The notes under the pieces: model-generated
Databases searched by the model: none
What the model saw: only the letters and a program-made list of their open reading frames with translations
What the model was told of the DNA's origin: nothing
Assembly: GCA_006738865.1 (NCBI GenBank)
Contig: AP019701.1
Coordinates: 186,001 to 250,000 of the forward strand
Source: Allostella sp. ATCC 35155
Lineage (GTDB): Bacteria > Pseudomonadota > Alphaproteobacteria > ATCC43930 > Allostellaceae
Direction: 5' to 3'
DNA length: 64,000 bases
Shown here: piece by piece, positions 52,597-61,430 of the stretch
How the letters are laid out: the number at the start of each line of letters is the position of its first letter
Numbering within the stretch: position 1 is the first letter of the stretch
Translations under genes and position numbers: made by a program

Positions 52597-54054
52597 TCAG
52601 GCGTACTCGTGCAGCGGCGCGAAGCGGAAGGGCAGGCGGGCCAGGTCGACGCCGGCCGGACCGGGCGTATCGACCTCGACGAAGGCGCGGCAGACCGGCC
52701 CGTAGGCGGCGCGGAAATGGTTCTTCGCCTTGATGCAGAAGAGCCGGACCTGGGCGAGGTCGATCCCGTGCAGGTCCATGTAGCCAAGGTCGTTCACCGG
52801 CTCGCGCTTCTCGGTGACGATGATGTCGACCTGCCCGACGCGCAGCACGGCGGTATGGCCGAGCCGCGTCTCGACGCCGCGCAGCATCGGCCCGCGATTG
52901 ACGAAGACGCCGTCCGTCAGGCGCACCACTTCGGCGTCGATCGGCACCGGCGGGCCGAAATCCCCCGTGATGCGGCCGCCGAGCGTGCCCCGGACGCGGC
53001 CGCCCACACCGGCCTCCCGGGCGCGGGCGACCGTCGCCGGGTCGAAGAAGAAGGCGAAGATACTGGGCTCGGCGGGGGCGAGGTCGAGCAGCGCCTGCAG
53101 CAGGCCGGGCGTGTCGGCGATCCCGCCCGAATAGATGTTGTCGGCGGCCTCGACGACGGCGACCGGGCCGGTGCCGAGCGCCAGCGCCTGCCGCAACCCT
53201 TCCTCCGGGCCCGGACGGACCACGGCGAATTCGGGCGCCTTGCGCCGGATCGCCTCCGCCATCGTCTCGGCGGCGCGGCGGGCCGCGTCATGGTCGCCGT
53301 CGGCGTAGACCATGACCGAGGCGCCGGTGTTGGGCGTGTCCGCCCAGGGGAAGCCGCCGAAGGGCGTGACGTCGAGGATCGGGCCCTGCGTCAGGTCGCG
53401 GGCGATCGCCTCCAGGTCCTTCATCGGCCCGTCGGCCGTCCGCATGTTGTGGCTGTGGATGATGCGGCCGGCCCGCAGGATGACGCCCGTCGGCTTCAGC
53501 CGCCCCTCGACGGTGGCGACGAGCATCCCCAGCACCTTCTCGCCGACCTCGAACATGTCGATGTGGGGCAGCGTCTTGTAGCCGGCCGCGACGTCCGCGA
53601 TGTCCGCGATCTCGGGCGCCATGTTGGCGTGCATGTCGAAGCTGGCGCCGATCGGGACGGGTCCGACGGTCGCGCGCACCATCCGCAGTACGTCGAGGTC
53701 GGGCGTGCGCCGCCGTTCGGTCGCCAGCGCCCCGTGCAGCGACAGGTAGACGGCGTCCCAGCGCCGCGCCGCCAGGCCCGCACGCACCTCCTCCAGGAAG
53801 GCGTCGAAGAGGCCGTCATCCATCGGGCCGCCCGGCTGGGCCGCGGCGCAGCGGAGAACCTCGACCTGCCAGCCGGGGTTGGCGTCGGCGAAGGCCGCGA
53901 CGGCGCCGAGTTCGGTCGGCGTGCCGCGGAAGCGGTCGAGGACGGCGGGGCCGGCCGCCCATTCGCTGTTCTCGAAATCGGCCAGCACGCTCGGCACCGG
54001 CGAGAAGGAATTGACCTCGAGCCAGATGCGGGCGACGGCGAGTGTGCGCGGCAT
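52597..54054 (-). CDS. M81 family metallopeptidase (MlrC-like)
   Basis: A 485-residue two-domain hydrolase. The N-terminal MlrC domain has AVARIWLEVNSFSP, the metal-type VYLSLHGAL and GASFDMHANM, and PHIDMFEVGEKV with further His/Asp ligands. The C-terminal DUF1485 domain begins near GPVAVVEAADNIYSGG. The family is named from microcystinase C, which cuts a linear peptide or amide, and many relatives are found with dipeptide-type ABC transporters, as here. The start is ATG 54054, divergent from the ABC receptor with GTATAC site 2 between them. It may hydrolyse the imported compound in the cytoplasm (no signal peptide). Confidence 0.9.
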   Translation of the reverse strand: MPRTLAVARIWLEVNSFSPVPSVLADFENSEWAAGPAVLDRFRGTPTELGAVAAFADANPGWQVEVLRCAAAQPGGPMDDGLFDAFLEEVRAGLAARRWDAVYLSLHGALATERRRTPDLDVLRMVRATVGPVPIGASFDMHANMAPEIADIADVAAGYKTLPHIDMFEVGEKVLGMLVATVEGRLKPTGVILRAGRIIHSHNMRTADGPMKDLEAIARDLTQGPILDVTPFGGFPWADTPNTGASVMVYADGDHDAARRAAETMAEAIRRKAPEFAVVRPGPEEGLRQALALGTGPVAVVEAADNIYSGGIADTPGLLQALLDLAPAEPSIFAFFFDPATVARAREAGVGGRVRGTLGGRITGDFGPPVPIDAEVVRLTDGVFVNRGPMLRGVETRLGHTAVLRVGQVDIIVTEKREPVNDLGYMDLHGIDLAQVRLFCIKAKNHFRAAYGPVCRAFVEVDTPGPAGVDLARLPFRFAPLHEYA

Positions 54055-54115
54055 GGGATCTCCCGGGTCCATACGATCGAGCCCGATCGCTCGACCAACG
54101 CATATTGCATTCTGT

Positions 54116-54127
54116 TCCGTATACAAT
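54116..54127. promoter_or_regulatory. GTATAC site 2, between M81 and the ABC genes
   Basis: CCGTATACAAT (core GTATAC at 54119-54124) lies in the 135-bp gap between the divergent M81 and ABC-receptor genes, about 66-71 bp from each. It resembles the site before the GntR gene in its right half (TATACAAT). Confidence 0.5.
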
Positions 54128-54189
54128 CTACGCTGCCGTTGGCGGATGGCCGCGAGACGCGGCCGGCAACCATCTCGAAGGGGGTCTCG

Positions 54190-55782
54190 ATGGCGCGCTT
54201 GCGTACGTTGGTGGCCGGCACGGCCGGAATCCTGTTGGCTTCGGCACTGGCCGGAGAGACCCTGGCGCAGGCGCCGACGCCTGCGCGCGGCGGCACGATG
54301 AACATCATCATCTCGCCCGAACCGCCGACCCTGATGCTCGGCATCAACCAGACGACGCCCGCCGCCATCGTCGGCGGCAAGATCTACGAGAGCCTGCTGC
54401 GCTACGACCTCGACCTGAAGCCGATGCCGGGCCTCGCCAAGTCCTGGACGGTATCGCCGGACGGCAAGACCTACACCTTCAAGCTGCAGGAAGGGGTGAA
54501 GTGGCACGACGGCAAGCCCTTCACGGCGGACGATGTCGTCTTCAGCGCCAAGACCTACCTGACGACGACGCATCCGCGCTCGCGGCCGATCTTCCAACGC
54601 GCCGAGGAAATCTCCGCACCCGACCCGCTGACGGTCGTCTTCAAGCTGAAGGGGCCGTTCGCACCCTTCATCATGGCCTGGGAGCCGAGCACGGCGCCGA
54701 TCGTGCCGAAGCACATCTACGAGGGCACCGACTTCCGCGCCAATCCCGCCAACGCCAAGCCGATCGGGACCGGGCCCTTCAAGCTGAAGGAGTGGGTGCG
54801 CGGGTCGCACATCCATCTCGTGCGCAACGACGACTACTGGCAGAAGGGCAAGCCCTACCTCGACGACATCTACTACCGGGTGCTGCCGGACGCGAGCGCG
54901 CGCGTCGTCGCCATGGAGACCGGCCAGACCCACCTCTCGGCCTTCGCCGACATCGAGACCTTCGAGGTGCCGCGGCTGAAGGCGATGCCGCACCTGGAGA
55001 TGACGACCAAGGGCTACGAGTACCTCGCCCAGATGGTCTGGCTCGACTTCAACCTGCGCAAGCCGCCCTTCGACGACCGGCGCTTCCGCCAGGCGGTCTA
55101 CCATGCGATCGACCGCAACTTCCTGCGCGACCGGGTCTGGTTCGGGCTCGGCAAGCTGGCGACGGGGCCGATCCATTCCAGCATCCCGCACTACGACGCC
55201 AACGTGCCGGAATACCCCTTCGACCCGAAGAAGGCGGAGGCCCTGCTCGACGAGATGGGCCTGAAGCGCGGGTCGGACGGCGTGCGCGCCCGGGTGACGA
55301 TGGACCAGCTGCCCTATGGCGACGTCTATGTCCGCGCGGGCGAGTACATCCGCCAGGCCCTCGGCCGCGTCGGCATCCAGGTGTCGCTGCGCAGCGCCGA
55401 CGTGGCGACCTGGGGCGACCGGGTGCGGAACTGGGACTACGACATGACGCTCCAGGTGCTGAGCCAGCTCGGCCATCCGGCGCTCGGTGTCTCCCGGCTC
55501 TACATCTCCAGCAACATCCGCAAGGGCGTGCTCTTCAGCAACGTCAACGGCTACACCAACCCGCGGATCGACGAGCTCTTCGACAAGGCGGCGGTCGCCG
55601 CCGACCCGAAGCAGTCGCAGGCGATGTACAGCGAGATCCAGCGCATCCTCGTCGGGGACGTGCCGGTCGCATGGCTGCTCGAGCTCGAATTCCCGACCTT
55701 CGTCGACAAGCGCTTCCGCAACGTCGTCACCTCCGCGATCGGCGTGCGCGACGGCTTCGCCGACGTCTACATGCAGCGCTGA
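54190..55782 (+). CDS. Dipeptide/nickel-type ABC transporter receptor (SBP_bac_5)
   Basis: A 530-residue periplasmic receptor with signal peptide (MARLRTLVAGTAGILLASAL, cut after LAQ near residue 27). Family block VKWHDGKPFTADDVVFS, with GTGPFKLKEWVRG and NDDYWQKGKPYLDDI, is typical of peptide/oligopeptide receptors, which also bind opines, nickel or other amides. It is the first gene of an ABC operon with two permeases and a fused ATPase, directly across from the M81 peptidase gene. Ligand unknown; the M81 partner points to a peptide-like or amide compound. Confidence 0.93.
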   Translation: MARLRTLVAGTAGILLASALAGETLAQAPTPARGGTMNIIISPEPPTLMLGINQTTPAAIVGGKIYESLLRYDLDLKPMPGLAKSWTVSPDGKTYTFKLQEGVKWHDGKPFTADDVVFSAKTYLTTTHPRSRPIFQRAEEISAPDPLTVVFKLKGPFAPFIMAWEPSTAPIVPKHIYEGTDFRANPANAKPIGTGPFKLKEWVRGSHIHLVRNDDYWQKGKPYLDDIYYRVLPDASARVVAMETGQTHLSAFADIETFEVPRLKAMPHLEMTTKGYEYLAQMVWLDFNLRKPPFDDRRFRQAVYHAIDRNFLRDRVWFGLGKLATGPIHSSIPHYDANVPEYPFDPKKAEALLDEMGLKRGSDGVRARVTMDQLPYGDVYVRAGEYIRQALGRVGIQVSLRSADVATWGDRVRNWDYDMTLQVLSQLGHPALGVSRLYISSNIRKGVLFSNVNGYTNPRIDELFDKAAVAADPKQSQAMYSEIQRILVGDVPVAWLLELEFPTFVDKRFRNVVTSAIGVRDGFADVYMQR

Positions 55783-55846
55783 TGCCGGCAGCACAGGCGG
55801 GGCGGCGGGCGGCGACGCCCGCCGCACTCCGAGGGAAGAGGGGGTC

Positions 55847-56824
55847 GTGGAGCGGCTGGAATACATCGCCCAGCGGTTGTTGAAGGGCGTCCTGGTGCTG
55901 ATCGGGATCGTCGTCCTCAACTTCCTGCTGATCCGGCTGGCGCCGGGCGACCCCGCGGCCGTGATGGCCGGCGAGGCCGGCGCGGCGGACGAACTATTTC
56001 TCCAGCAGCTGCGGCAGCAGTTCGGCCTCGACCGGCCGCTGTGGGAGCAGCTCTGGGCCTACCTGTCCAACATCCTCTCGTTCGATTTCGGCTTCTCCTA
56101 CCGGCAGCAGCGGCCGGTGATCGACCTGCTGGCGGAGCGGCTGCCCCCGACCCTGCTGCTGACGGGCACCGCCTTCGTGCTGTCGCTCGCGGCCGGCGTC
56201 ACCCTGGGGGTGATGGCGGCACGCCGCGCCGGGCGCTGGTCGGACTCCGCGATCACCGTGGTGGCGCTCTTCTTCTATGCGACGCCGCTCTTCTGGGTCG
56301 GGCTGATGGGCGTCTTTCTCTTCTCGGTCACGCTGGGCTGGCTGCCCGCCTTCGGCATGGCCTCGGTCGGCGTGACGCTGACCGGCTTCGACCACGTGGC
56401 CGATCTCGCCCGCCATCTCCTCATGCCGGCGCTGACGCTGGCCCTCTTCCACATGGCGGTCTACGCCCGCATGACGCGCGCCTCGATGCTCGAGGTCCGC
56501 GACCAGGACTTCGTGCGCACGGCCCGGGCCAAGGGGGTGGGGGAGGGGCGCATCCTGCGCCGCCACGTCCTGCGCAATGCCATCCTGCCAGTCGTGACCA
56601 TCGCCGGCATGAAGGCGGGCTATCTCCTCGGCGGCTCGATCGTGGTCGAGACGGTGTTCGCCTGGCCCGGCATCGGGCGGCTCGCCTACGAAGCGGTGCT
56701 GCAGCGCGACTACAACGTGCTGCTGGGGGTCTTCCTGGTGACGTCGGCGGTCGTCATCGCCGTCAACCTGGCAACCGACGTGGTCTATTCCCTCGTCGAT
56801 CCGCGCATCGAGCTCGGGGCCTAG
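55847..56824 (+). CDS. Dipeptide-type ABC permease, DppB-like
   Basis: A 325-residue permease with six membrane helices. The N-terminus has the DppB-type block NFLLIRLAPGDPAAVMAG, then a large periplasmic loop. The EAA motif is RMTRASMLEVRDQDFVRTAR/AKGVGEGRILRRHVLRNAILP, through which the ATPase contacts the permease. No ATG fits; GTG 55847 lies behind GAGGGAAGAGGGGG. It follows the receptor by 64 bp and precedes the second permease by 6 bp. Confidence 0.9.
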   Translation: MERLEYIAQRLLKGVLVLIGIVVLNFLLIRLAPGDPAAVMAGEAGAADELFLQQLRQQFGLDRPLWEQLWAYLSNILSFDFGFSYRQQRPVIDLLAERLPPTLLLTGTAFVLSLAAGVTLGVMAARRAGRWSDSAITVVALFFYATPLFWVGLMGVFLFSVTLGWLPAFGMASVGVTLTGFDHVADLARHLLMPALTLALFHMAVYARMTRASMLEVRDQDFVRTARAKGVGEGRILRRHVLRNAILPVVTIAGMKAGYLLGGSIVVETVFAWPGIGRLAYEAVLQRDYNVLLGVFLVTSAVVIAVNLATDVVYSLVDPRIELGA

Positions 56825-56830
56825 CCGGCG

Positions 56831-57667
56831 ATGACCGAGTTCTGGCGGCGCTACCGCCGCAACAAGGGCGCGGTGGCGGGGCTCGTCGTCCTCGCGCTCA
56901 TCCTGCTGGTGGCGGCCCTGGGGCCGCTCGCTTGGCCCGGCAGCCCCTGGGACATGGCCGGGGTACCGTTCCAGCCGCCCTTCTCGGCCGAGCACCCGCT
57001 CGGCACCGACACGCTCGGCCGCGACGTCGCCACCGGGATCGTCCACGGCGCCCGGGTCTCGCTCCTGATCGGCTTCGTCGCGACCTTGGCGGCGCTCGGC
57101 GTGGGGGTGGTGGTCGGCGCCGTCGCCGGCTATTTCGGCGGGCGGGTCGACGATGTCGCGATGCGCCTGACCGAGTTCTTCCAGACCATCCCGAGCTTCG
57201 TCTTCGCGGTCGTGCTCGTTGCCATCTTCACGCCCGGCATCGGCTCGATCGTGGCCGCGATCGCCACGGTGAGCTGGCCGGCGGTGGCCCGGCTGGTACG
57301 CGGCGAGTTCCTCACCCTGCGGACGCGCGAGTTCGTCCAGGCCTCGGTCGTGCTCGGGCGCTCGGCGCGGCACATCATCTTCGTCGAGATCCTGCCCAAC
57401 GCCATCTCGCCCATCATCGTCTCGGGCTCGTTGATGGTGGCGACGGCGATCCTCGTCGAATCCTCGCTCAGCTTCCTCGGCCTTGGCGACCCCAACATGA
57501 TGAGCTGGGGCTACATGATCGGCGCCTCCCGGTCGGTGGTGCGGCTCGCCTGGTGGTGCAGCTTCTTCCCCGGCCTCGCCATCCTCCTGACCGTCCTTGC
57601 CCTCAACCTGGTCGGCGAGGGGCTGAGCGACGCGCTCAACCCGCGCCTGTCGCGGGAAGGCCGATGA
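56831..57667 (+). CDS. Dipeptide-type ABC permease, DppC-like
   Basis: A 278-residue permease with a cytoplasmic start FWRRYRRNKGAVAGLVVLAL and six membrane helices. HPLGTDTLGRDVATGIVHGARVSLLIG is the DppC hallmark. The EAA motif is near REFVQASVVLGRSARHIIFVEILPNAISP. It ends with an ATGA overlap with the ATPase gene, so stoichiometric translation is expected. It pairs with the DppB-like permease upstream. Confidence 0.94.
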   Translation: MTEFWRRYRRNKGAVAGLVVLALILLVAALGPLAWPGSPWDMAGVPFQPPFSAEHPLGTDTLGRDVATGIVHGARVSLLIGFVATLAALGVGVVVGAVAGYFGGRVDDVAMRLTEFFQTIPSFVFAVVLVAIFTPGIGSIVAAIATVSWPAVARLVRGEFLTLRTREFVQASVVLGRSARHIIFVEILPNAISPIIVSGSLMVATAILVESSLSFLGLGDPNMMSWGYMIGASRSVVRLAWWCSFFPGLAILLTVLALNLVGEGLSDALNPRLSREGR

Positions 57668-59277
57668 CGACCGAGCCGCTGCTCCGCGTCCGCGACCTGC
57701 GGGTGGCGCTGCCGGCGGGCGGCGACCGGGCGAACGCGGTCGACGATGTCGGTTTCGACCTGGCGGCCGGCGAGATCCTCTGCATCGTCGGCGAGTCCGG
57801 GTCGGGCAAGTCCCTCACCGCCTCGGCCATCATGGGCCTCCTGCCGCGCTCCGTCCGGGTCGCGGGTGGCTCGGTCGAACTCGGCGGCACCGACCTCCTG
57901 CGCCTCTCGGAGGACGAGATGCGCGACCGCCGCGGGCGCCTCGTCGGCATGATCTTCCAGGAGCCGATGACCGCGCTCAATCCGCTGATGCGGGTCGGCG
58001 ACCAGATCGACGAGGTGCTGGCGGTCCATACCGACCTGCCGGAGGCCGCGCGCCGGCAGCGGGTGGTCGAGCTGATGGCCAGCGTCAACCTGCCCGACCC
58101 CGAGCAGCTGCGGCAGGCGTTCCCGTTCCGCCTCTCCGGCGGCCAGCGCCAACGGGTGATGATCGCGATGGCCCTGGCGCTGGGCCCGTCGCTGCTGATC
58201 GCCGACGAGCCGACGACCGCGCTCGACGTCACGACCCAGAAGCAGATCCTGGCGCTCATCAGGCAGGTCCAGGCCGAGCGCGGGATGGGCGTGCTCTTCA
58301 TCACCCACGATTTCGGCGTCGTCGCCGAGATCGCCGACCGGGTGGCGGTGATGCAGCATGGCCGGCTCGTCGAGATCGGCCCCGTCGCGCAGGTCCTGAA
58401 CCGGCCGGAGCATCCCTATACGCGCTCCCTCATCGCGGCCGTGCCGCGGCTGGAGCCGCGCGCCGCGCGCGTGGTCGACGGCGTCCCGACCCTGGTCGCC
58501 CGGGCACTGACCAAGACCTACCGCACCGCGGGCGGCCTCTTCGTCCGCCGCCGCGTCGTCGAGGCCGTGAAGTCGGTCGATCTCGAGATCCGGCAGGGCG
58601 AGACCCTGGGCGTGGTCGGCGAGTCCGGCTCCGGCAAGTCGACGCTGGGGCGGCTCCTGGTGCGCCTGCTGCCGGCCGACGGCGGGTCCGTCGCGTTCCG
58701 CGGCACCGACCTGCTGACCGCGCCGCCGGGTCGCCTTCGGGCGCTGCGGCGTGACGTGCAGATGGTGTTCCAGGATCCCTATGCCTCGCTCAATCCGCGT
58801 CGGCGGATCGGCGCCATCGTCGCGGACGGGCTCCTCGCCCAGGGGCGGCCGCGGGCGGAGGCGCTGGCGCGCGCCGCCGAACTGCTGGGGCTGGTCGGCC
58901 TCGATCCCGCGGGCGTCGACCGCTATCCGCACGAATTCTCCGGCGGGCAACGCCAGCGCATCGGGATCGCGCGGGCGCTGGCGCTGGAGCCGAAGCTGCT
59001 GATCGCCGACGAACCGGTATCGGCGCTCGACGTCTCGGTCCAGGCCCAGGTGCTGGACCTTCTCAACGACGTCCGGCGGCGCTTCGACCTCGCGATGCTG
59101 TTCATCACCCACGACCTCCGCGTGGCGGCCCAGGTCTGCGACCGGATCGCCGTCATGCGCCGGGGCGAGATCGTCGAGACCGGCCCGACCGCGGCGATCT
59201 TCGGCGCCCCGCAGCATCCCTATACCCGCGAGCTGCTCGATGCCGTTCCGGGCCGCGGCTGGGTCGCTCCGGCCTGA
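57664..59277 (+). CDS. Fused dipeptide-type ABC ATPase (DppD-DppF in one chain)
   Basis: A 537-residue protein with two complete nucleotide-binding domains. Domain 1 has Walker A GESGSGKS (about 41-48), signature LSGGQRQRV, Walker B LLIADEP and His-switch FITHDF. Domain 2 repeats these as GESGSGKST (about 320), FSGGQRQRI, LLIADEP and FITHDL. Both also carry the HPYTR(S/E)L tail of oligopeptide ATPases near the ends (EHPYTRSLI; QHPYTRELL). Both sites look catalytically intact. This is the fused form of the two ATPases that are separate genes in E. coli. Last gene of the ABC operon. Confidence 0.96.
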   Translation: MTTEPLLRVRDLRVALPAGGDRANAVDDVGFDLAAGEILCIVGESGSGKSLTASAIMGLLPRSVRVAGGSVELGGTDLLRLSEDEMRDRRGRLVGMIFQEPMTALNPLMRVGDQIDEVLAVHTDLPEAARRQRVVELMASVNLPDPEQLRQAFPFRLSGGQRQRVMIAMALALGPSLLIADEPTTALDVTTQKQILALIRQVQAERGMGVLFITHDFGVVAEIADRVAVMQHGRLVEIGPVAQVLNRPEHPYTRSLIAAVPRLEPRAARVVDGVPTLVARALTKTYRTAGGLFVRRRVVEAVKSVDLEIRQGETLGVVGESGSGKSTLGRLLVRLLPADGGSVAFRGTDLLTAPPGRLRALRRDVQMVFQDPYASLNPRRRIGAIVADGLLAQGRPRAEALARAAELLGLVGLDPAGVDRYPHEFSGGQRQRIGIARALALEPKLLIADEPVSALDVSVQAQVLDLLNDVRRRFDLAMLFITHDLRVAAQVCDRIAVMRRGEIVETGPTAAIFGAPQHPYTRELLDAVPGRGWVAPA

Positions 59278-59288
59278 TCGTCGTCCGG

Positions 59289-59300
59289 TCGGTATACAAT
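59289..59300. promoter_or_regulatory. GTATAC site 3, after the ABC operon and before tctB
   Basis: CGGTATACAAT has its core at 59292-59297, in the 143-bp gap between the ABC operon end and the tctB-like gene. Same right half TATACAAT(C) as sites 1 and 2. Confidence 0.5.
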
Positions 59301-59388
59301 CGCGATCCTGGTCAGATGATCGGCAGATTCGTCTAGAGCCCTGTATTTTCGGCCCCGGAGAGTCGTTTCCGCTTTTCGACCGATCAGA

Positions 59389-59402
59389 TTCGTATACGAT
59401 CT
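59389..59402. promoter_or_regulatory. GTATAC site 4, upstream of tctB
   Basis: TTCGTATACGATC, core 59392-59397, 23 bp before the tctB start. It lies 100 bp after site 3, so two regulator dimers could loop or bind in tandem around the promoter of the Tct operon. Confidence 0.5.
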
Positions 59403-59420
59403 TGTCCCGAAAGGTGGGGC

Positions 59421-59879
59421 ATGGCGCGATCCATCCATCCCGATATCCTGGCGGCCCTGTTCTTCGCGTCGGTCGGCGGCGTCGGGATCGCCGCGGCCGG
59501 CAGCCTCGAGCGCGGCACCACGATGCGGATGGGACCGGGCTACCTGCCGACGGCCGTTGGCGTCCTGCTGCTCCTGCTTTCGACGGGCCTTGCGCTCCGC
59601 GCCGTCGCGGCGCGGTCCGGGGCCGGCGACGACGAGGGGCCGGTCGTCTGGCGCCTCGGCCCGATCGCGGCGATCCTGGCCGCGCTCGGCGCATTCTCCC
59701 TGCTGATCGACCCGGTCGGCCTGATCGGGGCGACGCTGGCGCTGGTGGTGGCGGCGCGCTTCGCCGAGCGCCCGCTGCGTCCGCTCGAGACCGGGGCGCT
59801 GGCCGTCGCCGCCGCCGGCTTCAGCGCGCTGGTCTTCGTCGAGCTGCTGCAGCTGCCGATCGCCCTATGGCCCGACTGA
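59421..59879 (+). CDS. tctB: TctB-like small membrane protein
   Basis: A 152-residue protein with four membrane helices, starting MARSIHPDILAALFFASVGG. It has the TctB-type RGTTMRMGPGYLPTAVGV motif after helix 1. It is the small membrane component of tripartite tricarboxylate transporters and pairs with TctA. It lies 4 bp before the tctA-like gene. AAAGGTGGGG precedes ATG 59421. Confidence 0.88.
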   Translation: MARSIHPDILAALFFASVGGVGIAAAGSLERGTTMRMGPGYLPTAVGVLLLLLSTGLALRAVAARSGAGDDEGPVVWRLGPIAAILAALGAFSLLIDPVGLIGATLALVVAARFAERPLRPLETGALAVAAAGFSALVFVELLQLPIALWPD

Positions 59880-59883
59880 CCCT

Positions 59884-61395
59884 ATGACCGGGCTGGAGGA
59901 CATCGCGAGCCATCTCGGGCTCGGCCTCGGCGTCGCCCTGACGCCGGCCAACCTGCTCTATTGCCTGCTCGGCGCCCTGCTCGGGACGCTGATCGGCGTG
60001 CTGCCGGGGCTGGGGCCGGCAACCACCATCGCCATGCTCCTGCCGGTCACCTTCCACCTGTCGCCGATCGGCGGCCTCATCATGCTGGCCGGCATCTACT
60101 ACGGCGCCCAGTACGGCGGCTCGATCACCTCGATCCTGGTCAACATCCCGGGCGAGTCCTCGTCCGTCGTCACCTGCCTCGACGGCCATGCGATGACCCG
60201 CCAGGGGCGCTCCGGCGCCGCACTGGCGACGGCCGCGCTCGGCTCCTTCTTCGCCGGCTGCGTCGCGACGCTGCTGGTCGCACTCTTCGCGCCGCCACTG
60301 ACCGACCTGGTGCAGCTCTTCGGCGCGGCGGAGTACTTCGCGCTGATGACGCTCGGGCTGGTGGCCGCCGTCGTGCTGGCCCAGGGCTCGGTGCTGAAGG
60401 CCCTCCTGATGATCCTGCTCGGGCTCATGCTGGGCTTCGTCGGCACCGACGTGAACAGCGGCGCCCACCGTCTCACATTCGGCCTGGACGCGCTGGCCGA
60501 CGGCATCGGCTTCATCCCCCTCGCGATGGGGGTCTTCGGCATCGCCGAGATCGCGAGCCATCTCGAGCGCTCGGGCGGCGGTGGGCTCGCGGCGGCGATC
60601 ACGCGCCTGTGGCCGACGAAGGACGACTTCCGCCGCGCCACCCCGGCGGTCGTGCGCGGCACCGGTGTCGGCGCCCTGCTCGGCATCCTGCCGGGTGGCG
60701 GCGCCATCCTCGGATCCTTCGCGGCCTACACGCTGGAGAAGCGGCTTGCGAAGGAGCCGGCGCGCTTCGGCAACGGCGCCATCGAAGGCGTCGCGGCGCC
60801 GGAATCGGCCAACAATGCCGCGGCCCAGACCTCATTCATCCCCTTGCTCACCCTCGGGATCCCCTCCAACGGGGTGATGGCGCTGATGGTGGGCGCGATG
60901 ATGATCCACGGCATCACGCCGGGCCCGACCGTCATCGACGAGCAGCCGGAGCTGTTCTGGGGGATCATCGCCAGCATGTGGGTGGCGAACCTGATGCTGG
61001 TCGTCATCAACCTGCCGCTGGTCGGCGTCTGGGCGCGTCTGACGCGCGTGCCGTACCGCTTCCTGTTCCCCGCCGTGCTGCTGTTCTGCGCCATCGGCGC
61101 CTACAGCTACGCCCACAGCGTCTTCGACGTCCTGCTGACCATGGTGTTCGGCCTGATGGGCTACGCGCTGCTGAAGCTGCGCTGCGAGCCCGCGCCGCTG
61201 CTGCTGGCCTTCGTCCTTGGCCCGATGATGGAGGAGCATCTGCGCCGCGCGCTGCTGATCGGCCGCGGCGATCCGGCCGTCTTCGTCACCCGGCCGCTCA
61301 GCGCCGCGATCCTGGCGCTGGCCGCAGTGCTGCTCGTCGTCACCGTCCTGCCCGCGATCCGCGGCCTGCGCCGGACCGCATTCCGCGAGGAGTAG
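59884..61395 (+). CDS. tctA: TctA-like permease
   Basis: A 503-residue integral membrane protein with about twelve helices. TctA landmarks are GVLPGLGPATTIAMLLPVTF, YYGAQYGGSITSILVNIPGE and the repeat-related GTGVGALLGILPGGGAILGSF with EGVAAPESANNAAA in the second half. The two GxLPGxG segments belong to the internal repeat. It imports carboxylates using an ion gradient together with TctB and a Bug receptor. The receptor gene follows 35 bp later. The substrate is not fixed by sequence. Confidence 0.95.
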   Translation: MTGLEDIASHLGLGLGVALTPANLLYCLLGALLGTLIGVLPGLGPATTIAMLLPVTFHLSPIGGLIMLAGIYYGAQYGGSITSILVNIPGESSSVVTCLDGHAMTRQGRSGAALATAALGSFFAGCVATLLVALFAPPLTDLVQLFGAAEYFALMTLGLVAAVVLAQGSVLKALLMILLGLMLGFVGTDVNSGAHRLTFGLDALADGIGFIPLAMGVFGIAEIASHLERSGGGGLAAAITRLWPTKDDFRRATPAVVRGTGVGALLGILPGGGAILGSFAAYTLEKRLAKEPARFGNGAIEGVAAPESANNAAAQTSFIPLLTLGIPSNGVMALMVGAMMIHGITPGPTVIDEQPELFWGIIASMWVANLMLVVINLPLVGVWARLTRVPYRFLFPAVLLFCAIGAYSYAHSVFDVLLTMVFGLMGYALLKLRCEPAPLLLAFVLGPMMEEHLRRALLIGRGDPAVFVTRPLSAAILALAAVLLVVTVLPAIRGLRRTAFREE

Positions 61396-61430
61396 TTTCC
61401 CGGACCATCGAGAAAGAGGAGGGCCCGAAC

